Origin: an uncultured Collinsella sp.
GTDB lineage: Bacteria > Actinomycetota > Coriobacteriia > Coriobacteriales > Coriobacteriaceae
Reading direction: 5' to 3'
Assembly (NCBI GenBank): GCA_900545075.1
Contig: UQXT01000002.1
Location: 1 to 50,401, forward strand
DNA: 50,401 bases
Below the pieces are notes generated by a model, which did no database searches, had not been told where the DNA came from, and saw only the letters and a program-made list of their open reading frames with translations. Made by a program: the position numbers and the translations under genes. Positions 31,488 to 40,592 of the stretch are shown here, piece by piece (position 1 is the first letter of the stretch; every line of letters starts with the position of its first letter).

Positions 31488-32193
31488 AGCGGCGGGCGCG
31501 GAGCTTTTCGTAGCCTTCGGCGAAGAAGGCGACCGTGGCGGCGTCGGCCTCGGCGGCGTCCGTCTCGGTTGCGGGGACCACGCCGTGCTCGTCGCTCACT
31601 AGGAACAGCGCGCCCTTAAGCTGCGCGGGAATATCTACGCGCGTGACCGAGATGCCCTTGGTCTGGGCCAGCTGCTCAATGAGCGTCGCCGTGCCGCACA
31701 GGAACTCGTCCGCCGGCGCCACAAAGGCAAGCTCGCCATTGTTGACGGCGGCGAGCAGCTCGGGCGCCACGCCGGTCTCGTCGGCTTCGGAGCGGGCCTC
31801 GGCGGAGCGGGCACGCAGCGCCTTGGCCGACGTATCGGCGAGCGGCTCGTACTCCCCCACCGTCATGGCGGCGTTGCCGTTGATGTCGATCACCAGCATG
31901 AGTACGCCGTCGTGCGCAGTGTAATCGCCCTCGGCAAGCGACCACTCAACGTGCTGTTTGGCCCAGCTGAGCATGTTATGGGTAAGCGGCTCGCCCTGCA
32001 CCAGGCGCTCGGACAGTGCGCGAATGTGGCGATTGAGCATGGGCACCTTTTTATTGGACATGCGCCAACGGCAGACAAGCGCGGGCTTGTCGAGCGTAAA
32101 CTTCTCGACCGCTTCCTGATTAGCGCAAAATTCCTCGTACGCACGCTGATCCTCGGCATTGCCAAACAGCTCGGCATCATCAATCTGGGGCAT
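31486..32193 (-). CDS. Conserved-looking protein of unknown function
   Basis: The 235-aa soluble protein lacks signal peptide, membrane helix or Cys motif. It is acidic, with an N-terminal helical part that includes ALVCRWRMSNKKVPMLNRHI and an alternating alpha/beta centre (GVLMLVIDINGNAAMTV). ATG 32193 with a GAAAGG site is chosen over an in-frame start at 32217. It is leftward, downstream of purH and its terminator. I do not recognise the family and assign no function. Confidence 0.7.
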   Translation of the reverse strand: MPQIDDAELFGNAEDQRAYEEFCANQEAVEKFTLDKPALVCRWRMSNKKVPMLNRHIRALSERLVQGEPLTHNMLSWAKQHVEWSLAEGDYTAHDGVLMLVIDINGNAAMTVGEYEPLADTSAKALRARSAEARSEADETGVAPELLAAVNNGELAFVAPADEFLCGTATLIEQLAQTKGISVTRVDIPAQLKGALFLVSDEHGVVPATETDAAEADAATVAFFAEGYEKLRARR

Positions 32194-32234
32194 GGTTGTA
32201 CCTTTCGTGTTAGTCATTCCGTCCTCTTATACCA

Positions 32235-32269
32235 AAAAGACGGCCCTCCAAACGGAGCAGCCGTCTTTT
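32235..32269 (-). terminator. Intrinsic terminator of purH
   Basis: A perfect 10-bp stem (AAAAGACGGC with its complement at 32260-32269) with an inner CTCC/GGAG pair ends on the minus strand in TTTT. It lies 30 bp past the purH stop. Confidence 0.8.
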
Positions 32270-32298
32270 GCGGAGATTATTTTGTCCCAAGGCGGAAC

Positions 32299-33906
32299 TT
32301 AGTGGCGGAAGTGGCGGGCACCCGTAAACACCATAGCAATATTGTGCTCGTTGCAGGCCTGGATGCTCTCGTCATCGCGCTTGGAGCCGCCGGGCTGGAT
32401 GATGCAAGTCACACCGTGCTCGGCAAGCACGTCGACGTTGTCGCGGAACGGGAAGAATGCGTCGCTTGCGCAGGCAAAGCCGCCCTTCTCCACGCCCTCG
32501 CGCTCGCAGAAGTCCTCGGCGCGCTCGCAGGCAAGCAGTGCGGAGTCAACGCGGTTGGGCTGACCGGGGCCCATGCCAATGCCGGCCTTACCCTTGGAGA
32601 CCAGGATGGCGTTGGACTTGACGCCCTTGCAGACCTTCCAGGCAAACTCGAGCTCGGCCATCTCGGCGTCGGTGGGCTTGCGGTCGGTGGGGAACGTAAA
32701 GGTCGCGGGGTCCTCGGTCACGTGGTCGACCTCCTGTACCAGCATGCCGCCATCGATGGAGCGCAGCTCCACCTGGGCGCCGTGGTCCACGCCGCCGGTC
32801 GCCAACACGCGCAGGTTGGGGCGCTTGGCCATGCGCTCGAGCGCCTCGGCAGTGTAGCTCGGGGCGATGATGACCTCGACGAACTGCTTGTTCTGATCGG
32901 CAAAGTGCTCAACCAGCTCATAGGGAACCTCGCGGTTGCAGGCGATGATGCCGCCAAAGGCGCTCTTGGGATCGCAGGCGAAGGCGCGGTCGTAGGCGGC
33001 CGTGATGTCCTCGGCCACGGCGGAGCCGCAGGGGTTCTGATGCTTGAGGATCACGCAGGCAGGCTCGTCGAACTCGCGGACCAGGTTCCAGGCGGCGTCG
33101 GCATCCAGATAGTTGTTGTAGCTGAGCGGCTTGCCCTGGATCTGCTCGGAGCCCACGAGCGGGAACTGCGAGCTCGCGGTGTTCTCGCAGCCCTCGGCAA
33201 AGCGGTAGACCGTAGCCTTCTGCTGAGGATTCTCGCCATAGCGCAGGTCGTCGACCTTCTCCAGCGAGATCTCGAGCTTGGCAGAGGTGTCCGCCACGTC
33301 GCTCGCCTGGGCGGCAAGCCAACGGGAGATAGCCGTGTCGTAGGCGGCGGTGGTCTGGTAGACCTTCACCTGCAGGCGACGACGGGTGGAAAGCGTGGTG
33401 CAGCCACCGGTCTCGTGCATCTCGGCCAGGACGGCATCATAGTCGGCCGGGTCGGAGATGACGGTAACGCTCGTGGCGTTCTTGGCGGCAGAGCGCAGCA
33501 TGGAGGGGCCACCGATGTCGATGTGCTCGATGGCATCCGCAAAGGTGACCTCGGGGTTGGCGACGGTCTTCTCGAACTCGTACAGGTTGACGACGACCAG
33601 ATCGATCAGCTTGATGCCGTGCTGAGCGGCCTCCTGCATGTGCTGCTCGGAATCGCGGCGGGCCAGCAGCGCGCCGTGAACCTTGGGGTGCAGGGTCTTA
33701 ACGCGGCCGTCCATCATCTCGGGATAGCCCGTGAACTCCTCGATGGGGGTTACGGGAACGCCCGCGTCCTCGATGGCACGAGCCGTGCCGCCCGTAGAGA
33801 TGATCTCGACGCCAAAGTCATCGACCAGCGTCCGTGCGAAATCGACGACGCCCGTCTTATCGGTAACCGAGATCAACGCGCGTGCGATCTTCACATCAGA
33901 TCCCAT
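32299..33906 (-). CDS. purH: Bifunctional AICAR formyltransferase / IMP cyclohydrolase
   Basis: The 535-aa enzyme performs the last two steps of purine synthesis. The N-terminal MGS-like cyclohydrolase domain shows ISVTDKTG and STGGTARAI. The C-terminal formyltransferase has YGENPQQKA, the [10 protein letters not shown] segment and KHQNPCG, with a final [11 protein letters not shown]. Length and order match PurH. The ATG has GGAGG upstream. It is transcribed alone, so other pur genes are elsewhere. No purine riboswitch was recognised in the 277 bp upstream. Confidence 0.97.
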   Translation of the reverse strand: MGSDVKIARALISVTDKTGVVDFARTLVDDFGVEIISTGGTARAIEDAGVPVTPIEEFTGYPEMMDGRVKTLHPKVHGALLARRDSEQHMQEAAQHGIKLIDLVVVNLYEFEKTVANPEVTFADAIEHIDIGGPSMLRSAAKNATSVTVISDPADYDAVLAEMHETGGCTTLSTRRRLQVKVYQTTAAYDTAISRWLAAQASDVADTSAKLEISLEKVDDLRYGENPQQKATVYRFAEGCENTASSQFPLVGSEQIQGKPLSYNNYLDADAAWNLVREFDEPACVILKHQNPCGSAVAEDITAAYDRAFACDPKSAFGGIIACNREVPYELVEHFADQNKQFVEVIIAPSYTAEALERMAKRPNLRVLATGGVDHGAQVELRSIDGGMLVQEVDHVTEDPATFTFPTDRKPTDAEMAELEFAWKVCKGVKSNAILVSKGKAGIGMGPGQPNRVDSALLACERAEDFCEREGVEKGGFACASDAFFPFRDNVDVLAEHGVTCIIQPGGSKRDDESIQACNEHNIAMVFTGARHFRH

Positions 33907-34183
33907 GCAGTCCTCCTGTCTGGTACGCCGCCGTGCTCTGTGAGTCGGTGATACGTCGATCTGCAGCGCTCGCGCAGCGGCATTGAAAATACTGATTCAA
34001 TGTAGCGCATCGAGCGCGACGTTGCACCCCGCAACGGGCGCATATGCAGAAAAAGCTTGCGAGCGGAGGGGATGAGCACGGCACCGGGCACGGTGAGTTC
34101 ATGGAACACAGGGGCACCATAATTAGATGCCAATAGCGTGGTAGAACTGTGCTCGATATGCATCCGCAAAAGAAAGAGGCACC

Positions 34184-34825
34184 ATGGTCTCGCGGGTTCT
34201 CTACCGACCGTTTGATACCGAAGACTTCGACGCCATCGCGCTGATTCTGCAGCAGCTTTGGCATAACAATTCGGATAACGATGAGTACAACCGCCTTGAG
34301 GCCGCGTGCGACCTCGCCTATTGCCTTTCCTCGTCGACATTTTCGCAGGTTGCCGTAATCGACGGTCAGGCGCGCGGCATTGCGCTCGCGCGTGCGGGAC
34401 AGAGCTCCGGCGCCACCGTCAAGGAACATTGGATGGATACCGAACGCGCGCTGCTATCGCAGATGCGTGAGCTGGAGCCCGATGCCTGCGCCGAGTATCT
34501 CTCGTTTGTGCGCGCAACCATCCGAACCAACAACCGCCTGCTTGAAAGCAGCCCGTTGCCACACGACAACGAGGTCACGCTGCTTGCCGTGGATCGCGAT
34601 GTCCATGGCCTGGGCGTTGGCTCGGTGTTGCTCGATGCCGCGGTCTCGCACCTGTCCTCGCTTGGAGCGACGAGGGCGCACCTGTACACCGACTCCAACT
34701 GCTCGTGGAAGTTCTACGAGCTGCACGGCTTTAAGCGCACGGCCACGCACCGCGCCAACCGCGAAGAGCGCCGTCACGACATGCCGCGCGAAAGCTTCCT
34801 CTACGAACTCGACCTAACAGCCTAG
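34184..34825 (+). CDS. GNAT-family N-acetyltransferase
   Basis: The 213-aa protein has the GNAT acetyl-CoA motif A (VHGLGVGSVLLDAA, around residues 144-157) and motif B (SWKFYELHGFKR). It would transfer an acetyl group to an unidentified amine. It is a single gene with AAAGAAAGAGG before the ATG, 277 bp from the divergent purH. Substrate unknown. Confidence 0.85.
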   Translation: MVSRVLYRPFDTEDFDAIALILQQLWHNNSDNDEYNRLEAACDLAYCLSSSTFSQVAVIDGQARGIALARAGQSSGATVKEHWMDTERALLSQMRELEPDACAEYLSFVRATIRTNNRLLESSPLPHDNEVTLLAVDRDVHGLGVGSVLLDAAVSHLSSLGATRAHLYTDSNCSWKFYELHGFKRTATHRANREERRHDMPRESFLYELDLTA

Positions 34826-34839
34826 GCCCAGCAGCCATA

Positions 34840-34888
34840 CCTAGTCATTTAGGACTGTCCCCAGTGACTAGTCGTTGGGGACAGTCCT
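34840..34888. repeat. Intergenic palindromic repeat, family E
   Basis: AGGACTGTCCCC (34851-34862) is perfectly inverted at 34877-34888. CTAGTCATTT and CTAGTCGTTGGGG form a further repeat and match CTAGTCATTGGGG at 12475. It lies directly after the acetyltransferase stop. Confidence 0.7.
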
Positions 34889-34908
34889 CGTAGGTAACGC
34901 ATAAAAAT

Positions 34909-34950
34909 GGGATGGGCTTTCCCCGACGGCTGTCGAGAAAAGCCCATCCC
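34909..34950 (-). terminator. Intrinsic terminator of the DUF2207 gene
   Basis: A perfect 12-bp stem (GGGATGGGCTTT with its complement at 34939-34950) contains a small inner hairpin and is followed on the minus strand by TTTTTAT. It lies 14 bp past the stop. Confidence 0.85.
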
Positions 34951-34964
34951 GTAATTTAGGGCCG

Positions 34965-36908
34965 TTAGAACGTTCCGCCGCCGCCTCCGCCGACGCCGCC
35001 TCCGCCGCCACCCGAGAAGCCGCCGCCACCGCCGCCGCTCGAGCTATCGGAACTCGAAGCCAGCTCACGGATGCTCTCGTGATACACGTCATCGAACGAA
35101 TCGAGCGGGGACTGGTTTCCGTAGTGATGGTAGTACCACCAGTAGCAGGGGTAATTGTCGTAGAAACCGTCGGCCTCGCGCACCTCGGGAGGAACAGCCT
35201 CGGCAAGCTGACGCAGAACTTCCTTCGAAACGCCCAGCGCCGCACCCATCACCAGAAGTTTATTCCACAGAACCAGATCGCCCGGAACGGCTTCCTTTAG
35301 GCGCGTGAAGTCCTCAAGCCAATGCTTAAGCGCCTTGCAGCGAGCCGCCACCTCGGCGCCCTCCGGCGTAAAGCGGCGGAACGTAAGGCCCACGCCAATA
35401 CCCACCAGCACAATCGGCACCGAGATAACCGCGGCGACAATGTTCGCGTGTGCGCCGTCGGTAAAGAAGATGGATCCCGCGGGAACACAGGCGATCAGAA
35501 TACCGAGAACCAGGCAAAACACCATTGCGACAATGCCGTCCGAGGCAACGTACTCGCTATCGGCCAGCTTGCCCTTAACGGTGTTCTGATAGTCCTCGAG
35601 CTTGTCGCCCACGGGCGTAGCGTGCTGCTTGACGTAGTGCTGCAGCTCGTCGAACGTGCGCGAGCGATTGCCGTTCTCGTCGGGCTTAGCACCGGCAAAG
35701 AAGACCTTGAGCACCATGCGGTCAATACCCTTGGCCGACTTCCAGCCCGCATCACTCACCGTCACGCGATACGTCTGCTCTTCTTTTTCACGCCCCAACA
35801 GACCTTTCTTGGCCTTGGTCACGGTCGCCTGCTCCAGCTTGATCACACGGTCGTCAGTGAGCTTCATGAGCGTGGCGATATATGCCTGATCGGGCACCTC
35901 GTTCCAGCTCATGAGGGCCGAAAGCACGGCGGGATGGTCGGCCGAAGGCACATCGCGGAAATATTCGTCCTGGAAAAGCGGTTTGGGCTTGCGGCGGCGC
36001 AGCTTGAGCACAACGACTGTGCCGGTAAAGGCCACCGCCGCGACAACACTTAGCACGGCAAGTACATTGGCAATCATGCGAGCGTGAGCACGGCGGGCGT
36101 TAGCCTCATCGGCCCATTCCTTCTCTTCGCCCAGGATCGCTGACATGCGCTCTTCGCCCGAGGCGGCAAGCTGCGACACCCAGTCGCTGGGGAAGGCGAT
36201 GCGCGCCTCGGCGAATTCGCCCTGATGCACACAGGGAATGGTATAGGTGACCATGGGTTCGTCCACATCGAGCGACACGTCGCCCGTCAGCGGGCCGTGG
36301 CCCCATGCGCGGAAGTTATCGCCCTTGACGGCCGCCGTCCCGGCAGCGGCATTTGCGAAGTGCACTTCCATCTCGACGTCATCGGAATCCGCGGACCAGC
36401 CGTCGCCCACGAATTTCCAATAGAGCTCGGCGGTATCGGCCCAGTTCATAACCGCACCGGTCATGGTATAGCTCACGTAATAGGTCGCGCTGTCGCCGCT
36501 CTCGTGAGGGCTGAACACCTTAATCCTTACGCCGTCACCGGTCTGCTCGACCGTATAGACGCCGTTGTCGCCCTTGTTCGCGCTATCGACTTTGTTAAAC
36601 GCGGTGTCCTCTTCCTCGACACTCAGCACATCGACGCCCGCCGTGCCGCCCTGCTGGTTGGCGCCCGTATTGATCTCCCAAAACACGCCGTTGATGTCGT
36701 CGTCGAAATCAAACTGGCGTCCCTCGACAACGGTCAGCGATCCATCGGCCTCAACCGTGGCACTGATATAGGTCTGGGTCATGGAATAACCGTCGGCGTG
36801 TGCGGCGGCGGGCAGTAGCAGCAATGCAAGCGCGACGAGTGCGCAGACGGAAGCAAATCGCGCAAACGGGCGGCGCTGCCGACAGGTTTTGGCAACGGGG
36901 GCGTTCAT
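34965..36908 (-). CDS. DUF2207-family membrane protein with Gly-rich C-terminus
   Basis: The 647-aa protein has a signal peptide (Ala/Leu-rich core ending AAAHA near residue 38). An extracellular beta-rich DUF2207 domain of about 220 residues follows (FWEINTG, YYVSYTM). A transmembrane helix comes near 285-305, then a cytoplasmic helical region and two more helices (GIVAMVFCLVLGILIACV and VAAVISVPIVLVGIG). The last 25 residues are almost all Gly and Ser, ending GGGGGGTF. DUF2207 proteins are common in Gram-positives; their function is unknown. ATG 36908 with AAAGGATG is chosen over the start at 36944. Confidence 0.88.
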   Translation of the reverse strand: MNAPVAKTCRQRRPFARFASVCALVALALLLLPAAAHADGYSMTQTYISATVEADGSLTVVEGRQFDFDDDINGVFWEINTGANQQGGTAGVDVLSVEEEDTAFNKVDSANKGDNGVYTVEQTGDGVRIKVFSPHESGDSATYYVSYTMTGAVMNWADTAELYWKFVGDGWSADSDDVEMEVHFANAAAGTAAVKGDNFRAWGHGPLTGDVSLDVDEPMVTYTIPCVHQGEFAEARIAFPSDWVSQLAASGEERMSAILGEEKEWADEANARRAHARMIANVLAVLSVVAAVAFTGTVVVLKLRRRKPKPLFQDEYFRDVPSADHPAVLSALMSWNEVPDQAYIATLMKLTDDRVIKLEQATVTKAKKGLLGREKEEQTYRVTVSDAGWKSAKGIDRMVLKVFFAGAKPDENGNRSRTFDELQHYVKQHATPVGDKLEDYQNTVKGKLADSEYVASDGIVAMVFCLVLGILIACVPAGSIFFTDGAHANIVAAVISVPIVLVGIGVGLTFRRFTPEGAEVAARCKALKHWLEDFTRLKEAVPGDLVLWNKLLVMGAALGVSKEVLRQLAEAVPPEVREADGFYDNYPCYWWYYHHYGNQSPLDSFDDVYHESIRELASSSDSSSGGGGGGFSGGGGGGVGGGGGGTF

Positions 36909-37363
36909 AGGCACATCCTTTGTCTGTGATACCAGTAGCGTCATTGTCCCACGTTTGCGGGTTCATGTGACGAACATCTAGGTCAGCGGAGCGTCAAAAC
37001 GGGACAAAGGTCACGCCCGCCGCCGGCACTTAGGGACGTTCCTTATCTGCCGGCAGCCTGGGACACTCCTTGGCATGGCCTGTACCAGCAACAGATACCA
37101 CTTCACAGCTCCGTCACAGGTGTAGCGGCTTTGTGTGGGCGCGGCGTGAGCCGATTAAGCCGGCGAGCGAGGGGCATAAAGCAGTTGAGCGAAAACGGTT
37201 TGCCCCTTTGCCGTTCGCTTGAGGATCATGTCCCCCTTTTCCGCGGAAACCCCGGCAGTTGCGAAGAGCTGCCGGGGTTTCTGTCGTTTGAGGGGTTGGC
37301 TGGCGGGCGCGATCGAGCTGTCGAGTCGGTGCCTCCCCCACCTCCCGCGCTATACTCGTCCGC
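36909..37363. other. 455-bp intergenic region upstream of gluQ
   Basis: It holds a family C repeat (37022-37056) and a terminator-like 12-bp stem (37247-37258 with 37269-37280, AAACCCCGGCAG). Between them lie overlapping short inverted repeats such as AGGGGCA/TGCCCCT that could fold as alternative leader structures. The last hairpin is 83 bp before the gluQ start. No T-box consensus was found and no credible small gene is visible. Confidence 0.55.
37022..37056. repeat. Intergenic palindromic repeat, family C, copy 2
   Basis: The sequence matches 4991-5025 at 31 of 35 positions: GCCGGCA, AGGGACGTTCCT, TGCCGGCAG in the same order. GCCGGCA and TGCCGGC flank the GGGACGTTCC core as an imperfect palindrome. 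Confidence 0.7.
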
Positions 37364-38536
37364 ATGGATATCAACGCACGCAACATAGCAACACACTCCG
37401 CGGATGCACCGGCAACGGCAGAGCCCACCCCCGTCGTGGGCCGTTTTGCCCCGTCACCCTCGGGCCGCATGCACCTGGGCAACGTATTCAGCTGCCTGTG
37501 CTCGTGGCTTTCGGCCCGCAGCCAGGGCGGCAGCATCGTGTTGCGCATCGAGGACCTAGACGATCGCTGCAAGCGCCCGGAACTTGCCGCTCAACTGATT
37601 GACGACCTGGCCTGGCTAGGGCTCGAGTGGGACGAAGGCCCCTACTACCAGCACGATCGCCTTGACCTGTACGAGAGCGCCTTGCACCAGCTACAAGACG
37701 CCGGCCTCACCTATCCCTGCTTTTGCACGCGCGCCGAACTCCACGCCGCGAGTGCGCCGCACGCCAGCGACGGCACGCCCATCTACCGCGGCGCCTGCCG
37801 AGGCCTTTCTGCCGAGGAGGTTGCCCGCCGCAGCGCCCTGCGCGCCCCGGCCACACGCCTGCGCGTGCCCACCGTCGACGACCTCGCAGACGACGTGATC
37901 GAATTCGTTGACCGCACGTACGGAGCCCAATGCGAGGCACTCGCCACCGAGTGCGGCGACTTTTTGGTGCGCCGCAGCGACGGCGTTTTTGCCTACCAGT
38001 TAGCCGTGGTAGTCGACGACGCTGCCATGGGCGTCACCGAGGTCGTGCGCGGATGCGACCTGCTGGGCTCCACGCCGCGCCAGATCTACCTGCAGCATCT
38101 GCTGGGACTGCCCACACCGCACTACGCACATATTCCGCTGCTCATGTCACCGGACGGCCGCCGCCTTTCCAAGCGCGACCGCGACCTAGACCTGGGCGAG
38201 CTCCGTACCCGCTTTGGCACACCCGAGGCACTGCTGGGCTGGCTCGCCGGGCAAACGGGCATCGCACCGGACACCACGCCGCGTTCTGCCGAGCAGCTGG
38301 TCGAGCACTTTAGCTGGGATGTCATCCGCGCGCATCGCGAGAACATCGTTATGGATGAAAGGACAGGCATGCAACAGACGGCAGCCCACCCTGACGACCA
38401 CCTCGATAGCGACATTGCCAAAGCATCAACAACTCATCTTTCACCAGAGGGGTTCGATGCGTTTTGCGAAATACTTGACTCCCCCACGCCAGAAGCTACG
38501 AAAACGTTACTCGAGCGCAAGTCAGCTTGGGAGTAA
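37364..38536 (+). CDS. gluQ: Glutamyl-queuosine tRNA(Asp) synthetase-like protein with an antitoxin-like C-terminal tail
   Basis: Residues 25-335 form a class I synthetase core without anticodon-binding domain. The HIGH-type motif is SPSGRMHLGN (31-40), the KMSKS-type is RLSKR (267-271), and the zinc ligands are C119, C121, Y141, C145 as in GluQ. GluQ activates glutamate and adds it to queuosine in tRNA(Asp). Residues 336-390 do not belong to that family. The end (LSPEGFDAFCEILDSP and LLERKSAWE) has the pattern of the C-terminus of DUF1778/TacA-type antitoxins. Codon use also turns AT-richer there. A Shine-Dalgarno-like AAAGGA precedes an in-frame ATG at 38369, so the tail could be read separately. 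Confidence 0.85.
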   Translation: MDINARNIATHSADAPATAEPTPVVGRFAPSPSGRMHLGNVFSCLCSWLSARSQGGSIVLRIEDLDDRCKRPELAAQLIDDLAWLGLEWDEGPYYQHDRLDLYESALHQLQDAGLTYPCFCTRAELHAASAPHASDGTPIYRGACRGLSAEEVARRSALRAPATRLRVPTVDDLADDVIEFVDRTYGAQCEALATECGDFLVRRSDGVFAYQLAVVVDDAAMGVTEVVRGCDLLGSTPRQIYLQHLLGLPTPHYAHIPLLMSPDGRRLSKRDRDLDLGELRTRFGTPEALLGWLAGQTGIAPDTTPRSAEQLVEHFSWDVIRAHRENIVMDERTGMQQTAAHPDDHLDSDIAKASTTHLSPEGFDAFCEILDSPTPEATKTLLERKSAWE

Positions 38537-38588
38537 ATCCCTTAGCGAATCGGTTTTGGTTCGCTACGAAGCTCATGCGTCCGTACCC

Positions 38589-39314
38589 CTATGCAACATC
38601 CCAGGGCTGGAGTTCGTCGCCTAGGCGAACGATGCAGTCGTAGAGCACGGTATGGCGCTCGGCCGGGTTGACATCCCGATGAAAATGCCCGTAGTACCAG
38701 CGCTTGTAGTCCAGACGGTCCTCCAGCTCGTCAAAAAACGTGGTGAGTCGATCGACATCGGGATAATTCCAGCCGGGCGCCGGATAGAGCGTGGGCGACA
38801 ACATGCGCGTGGAGCAGGTGTGGGTGATCACGTAGTCGACCTTCCAGCCCACGCTGTCGAGCTTTGTCCGCGCCTCCTCAAAGTTGCGCTCGTCCGGCAA
38901 CTCCTGCGGCCACCAGCTGGAATACGGAATGCGGTATTCCTTGTCCACGCTCGTGGCGCCGCCCATGGTAAGGATCGTTGAGCCGTCGAGTTCAAAAACC
39001 TCGCCGCGCGTCAGGCGCCGTATGGGCGAGGTATCCGACAGGCGCTGCGTCAGCCCACCGTGCCACAACTCCATGGGTCGATCCGCCCAGTGATCGAAAC
39101 GCTCGTGGTTGCCGTCGACGAACAGCACGGTATAGGGGCGCGACTCCAGCCAGGCGATATCGGCGCACTCCTCGGCAGAAAAATCCCAGGGAAAGCCAAA
39201 GTCGCCGGCGACGATGAGATAGTCGTCACTCGTCAGACTATCCCCAAGATCCCAGTCGCGCAGCTTTTGCATGTCGAGGCCGCTGTGAATATCGCCCGTC
39301 ACATAGACCGTCAT
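38589..39314 (-). CDS. Metallophosphoesterase
   Basis: The 241-aa calcineurin-like phosphoesterase has the five motifs in order: GDIHSG, GDFGFPW, DGNHERFD, THTCS and GHFHRD. These bind two metal ions and the phosphate. Substrate is unknown; relatives act on phosphodiesters or protein phosphates. ATG 39314 places the first motif at residue 7, normal for the family; a start at 39350 adds 12 residues. The gene ends only 52 bp from the gluQ stop, converging with it. Confidence 0.87.
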   Translation of the reverse strand: MTVYVTGDIHSGLDMQKLRDWDLGDSLTSDDYLIVAGDFGFPWDFSAEECADIAWLESRPYTVLFVDGNHERFDHWADRPMELWHGGLTQRLSDTSPIRRLTRGEVFELDGSTILTMGGATSVDKEYRIPYSSWWPQELPDERNFEEARTKLDSVGWKVDYVITHTCSTRMLSPTLYPAPGWNYPDVDRLTTFFDELEDRLDYKRWYYGHFHRDVNPAERHTVLYDCIVRLGDELQPWDVA

Positions 39315-39399
39315 CGGATTACCACTTCCCTGCAAGTCGCTAGCCCACATTCTGCACGATTACTAAGCTAACCGTTCCAGCCCTTCCATCCCTTAAGGC

Positions 39400-39639
39400 T
39401 TACCCTTCGTTCTTCCATCCAAACGGGTCAAGCACCCAAAAAACCAGATCGAGCACGCCGCCGGTCATCATGGCACCGGCAAGGGCCATGCAAACGTGCA
39501 GAGAGCTGGCGCTTCGAAGCATGTCGAACGGCCCCAGAACAGCCAGCAGCGCGACCGCTGCGCCGGCAAGGCACAGCACGAGGCACGGCCCCGCGTCCTT
39601 GACGCATTTCTTTGCGAGATGCTTGGTGTTATCGCTCAT
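39400..39639 (-). CDS. Small two-helix membrane protein, unknown function
   Basis: The 79-aa protein has two hydrophobic segments (about residues 17-36 and 47-68) with a Lys-rich N-terminus. Its ATG is preceded by AAGGAG. It is 85 bp upstream of the phosphoesterase gene on the same strand. No family recognised. Confidence 0.6.
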   Translation of the reverse strand: MSDNTKHLAKKCVKDAGPCLVLCLAGAAVALLAVLGPFDMLRSASSLHVCMALAGAMMTGGVLDLVFWVLDPFGWKNEG

Positions 39640-39807
39640 TGGTATCGAACTCCTTAGAGGATTGTTGTTCAGACTCTTGCCGCCGCGACAGGGTGAGCGG
39701 CAGGTTAAGTGTCACATGTCGTGCGGACACGTGCGGACACCGCCGAGTTACCCTACATTTTTAAGATTTTGATATGTTGTTGGGTAACTACTCAGAAGGG
39801 AGACATC

Positions 39808-40119
39808 GTGTCCGTCTTAGAAGATGTCCTGGAAGAGGAATACGCACGTTCGAGGCGCCTCCTCAACCTCATGGAGCAGGAGATTTGCCTCCTTCCAAAG
39901 GGCAGCATCCGCATGCGAAACATAAAGGGCCACGAATACTGTTATCTCAACTATCGAGTTGGCGACAAGGTCAAAAGTGACTATGTCCCTGCTAAAGAGG
40001 TTGATGTGCTGCGAGCCAAAATCGAACGACGAAGGGCTCTTGCGGCCGCCATCAGAGAACAGAAGCAATCTCAAAAGCAAATCATACGTGCGTTGGGGAG
40101 GGTGCCGAATGTTGACTGA
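39808..40119 (+). CDS. Small basic protein, possible partner of a nucleotidyltransferase toxin
   Basis: A GTG start at 39808 with AGAAGGGAG gives 103 residues. A helical N-terminus is followed by LPKGSIRMRNIKGHEYCYL and YRVGDKVKSDYV, then a Lys/Arg/Gln-rich helix. Small proteins with such a KGSI-KxIxGxxYxYLxYR pattern are found next to nucleotidyltransferase-like genes in many bacteria (recalled pattern). Its stop overlaps the start of the truncated gene at 40109, so the two were cotranslated. Since its partner is broken, it may be a leftover. Confidence 0.65.
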   Translation: MSVLEDVLEEEYARSRRLLNLMEQEICLLPKGSIRMRNIKGHEYCYLNYRVGDKVKSDYVPAKEVDVLRAKIERRRALAAAIREQKQSQKQIIRALGRVPNVD

Positions 40120-40249
40120 GCAGCAACGAGCCTTCTTAAAAGTACTCGACCTAGTCGAGGAAGCAGGGTGCATCGATCACGTTATCCTCATCGGGTCCTG
40201 GGCGGAATTTGCCTACAGGCAGGCAATCTCGCTGCCAAAGTGTCCATAA
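40109..40249 (+). pseudogene. Truncated nucleotidyltransferase (N-terminal 46 codons)
   Basis: The frame overlaps the preceding gene by 11 bp and encodes MLTEQQRAFLKVLDLVEEAG followed by VILIGSWAEFAYRQA. This ends in the GS-containing strand that begins a nucleotidyltransferase fold of the AbiEii or related type. It then stops at codon 47; the catalytic DxD and the rest are missing. The DNA beyond is an unrelated ATPase tail on the other strand, so an internal deletion or insertion junction lies near 40245. Confidence 0.6.
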
Positions 40250-40269
40250 ACCCACAGAACACCCTAAGC

Positions 40270-40503
40270 TCAAAGCCTACCCATCAAGAAGTCGACTGCA
40301 GAGACGATTTTGATGCCGTCGATGTCGGTCGGATGGCTCCCCCGGCGAACGATAATGATCTTCTCATAACCACCGGTGATCTTCTCGAGCGACCTGAGCT
40401 CAAATGGACGCAGCTCGCGCTTGCGCGTCGCCTCCTCGTCAGTCGACTCTGTAACTTGGATGTCACGAAAGGCAATCAGCTTCTCGAGATATCTCGATTT
40501 TCA
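40270..40503 (-). pseudogene. C-terminal remnant of an AAA ATPase (DUF4143-like)
   Basis: The minus strand reads from an in-frame stop upstream near 40503 through RYLEKLIAFRDIQV, ELRPFELRSLEKITGGYEKI and DGIKIVSAVDFLMGRL to a stop at 40270. The ending (GYEKIIIV then IDGIKIVSAVDFL) is like the last strand-helix unit of AAA ATPases with a DUF4143 domain. No start codon or upstream ATPase domain is present. It is a degraded fragment; only the family of the tail is suggested. Confidence 0.5.
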
Positions 40504-40536
40504 AGAACCGTACAGCCGTTCATCACTCGCCCCAAT

Positions 40537-40592
40537 TTGCAAGTTTTTCTCATGGGATGATAAGAACTTGCGATTCTTGCAAGTTTTTCTCA
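40537..40592. repeat. 16-bp direct repeat TTGCAAGTTTTTCTCA
   Basis: The 16-mer occurs at 40537-40552 and again at 40577-40592 with a 40-bp period. Between and across the copies lies the palindrome AACTTGC-N7-GCAAGTT (40565-40585). It borders the ATPase remnant and may be its old control region or a deletion scar. Confidence 0.6.

Noticed and set aside
31912..33951. 679-codon open frame on the plus strand opposite purH
   Set aside because: It covers a complete purH and shows no domain; it is a reading-frame shadow.
33907..34183. Purine riboswitch upstream of purH
   Set aside because: No purine aptamer-like three-way junction or conserved core bases could be found.
36909..37363. T-box or other aminoacyl-tRNA-responsive leader before gluQ
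   Set aside because: Hairpins are present, but no T-box consensus with its discriminator-binding sequence was seen.
37114..37572. 152-codon minus-strand frame opposite the gluQ start
   Set aside because: It overlaps the gluQ N-terminus antisense and has no recognisable feature.
40537..40592. CRISPR-like repeat
   Set aside because: Only two copies of a 16-bp repeat with one short spacer, and no cas genes; it is a simple direct repeat.
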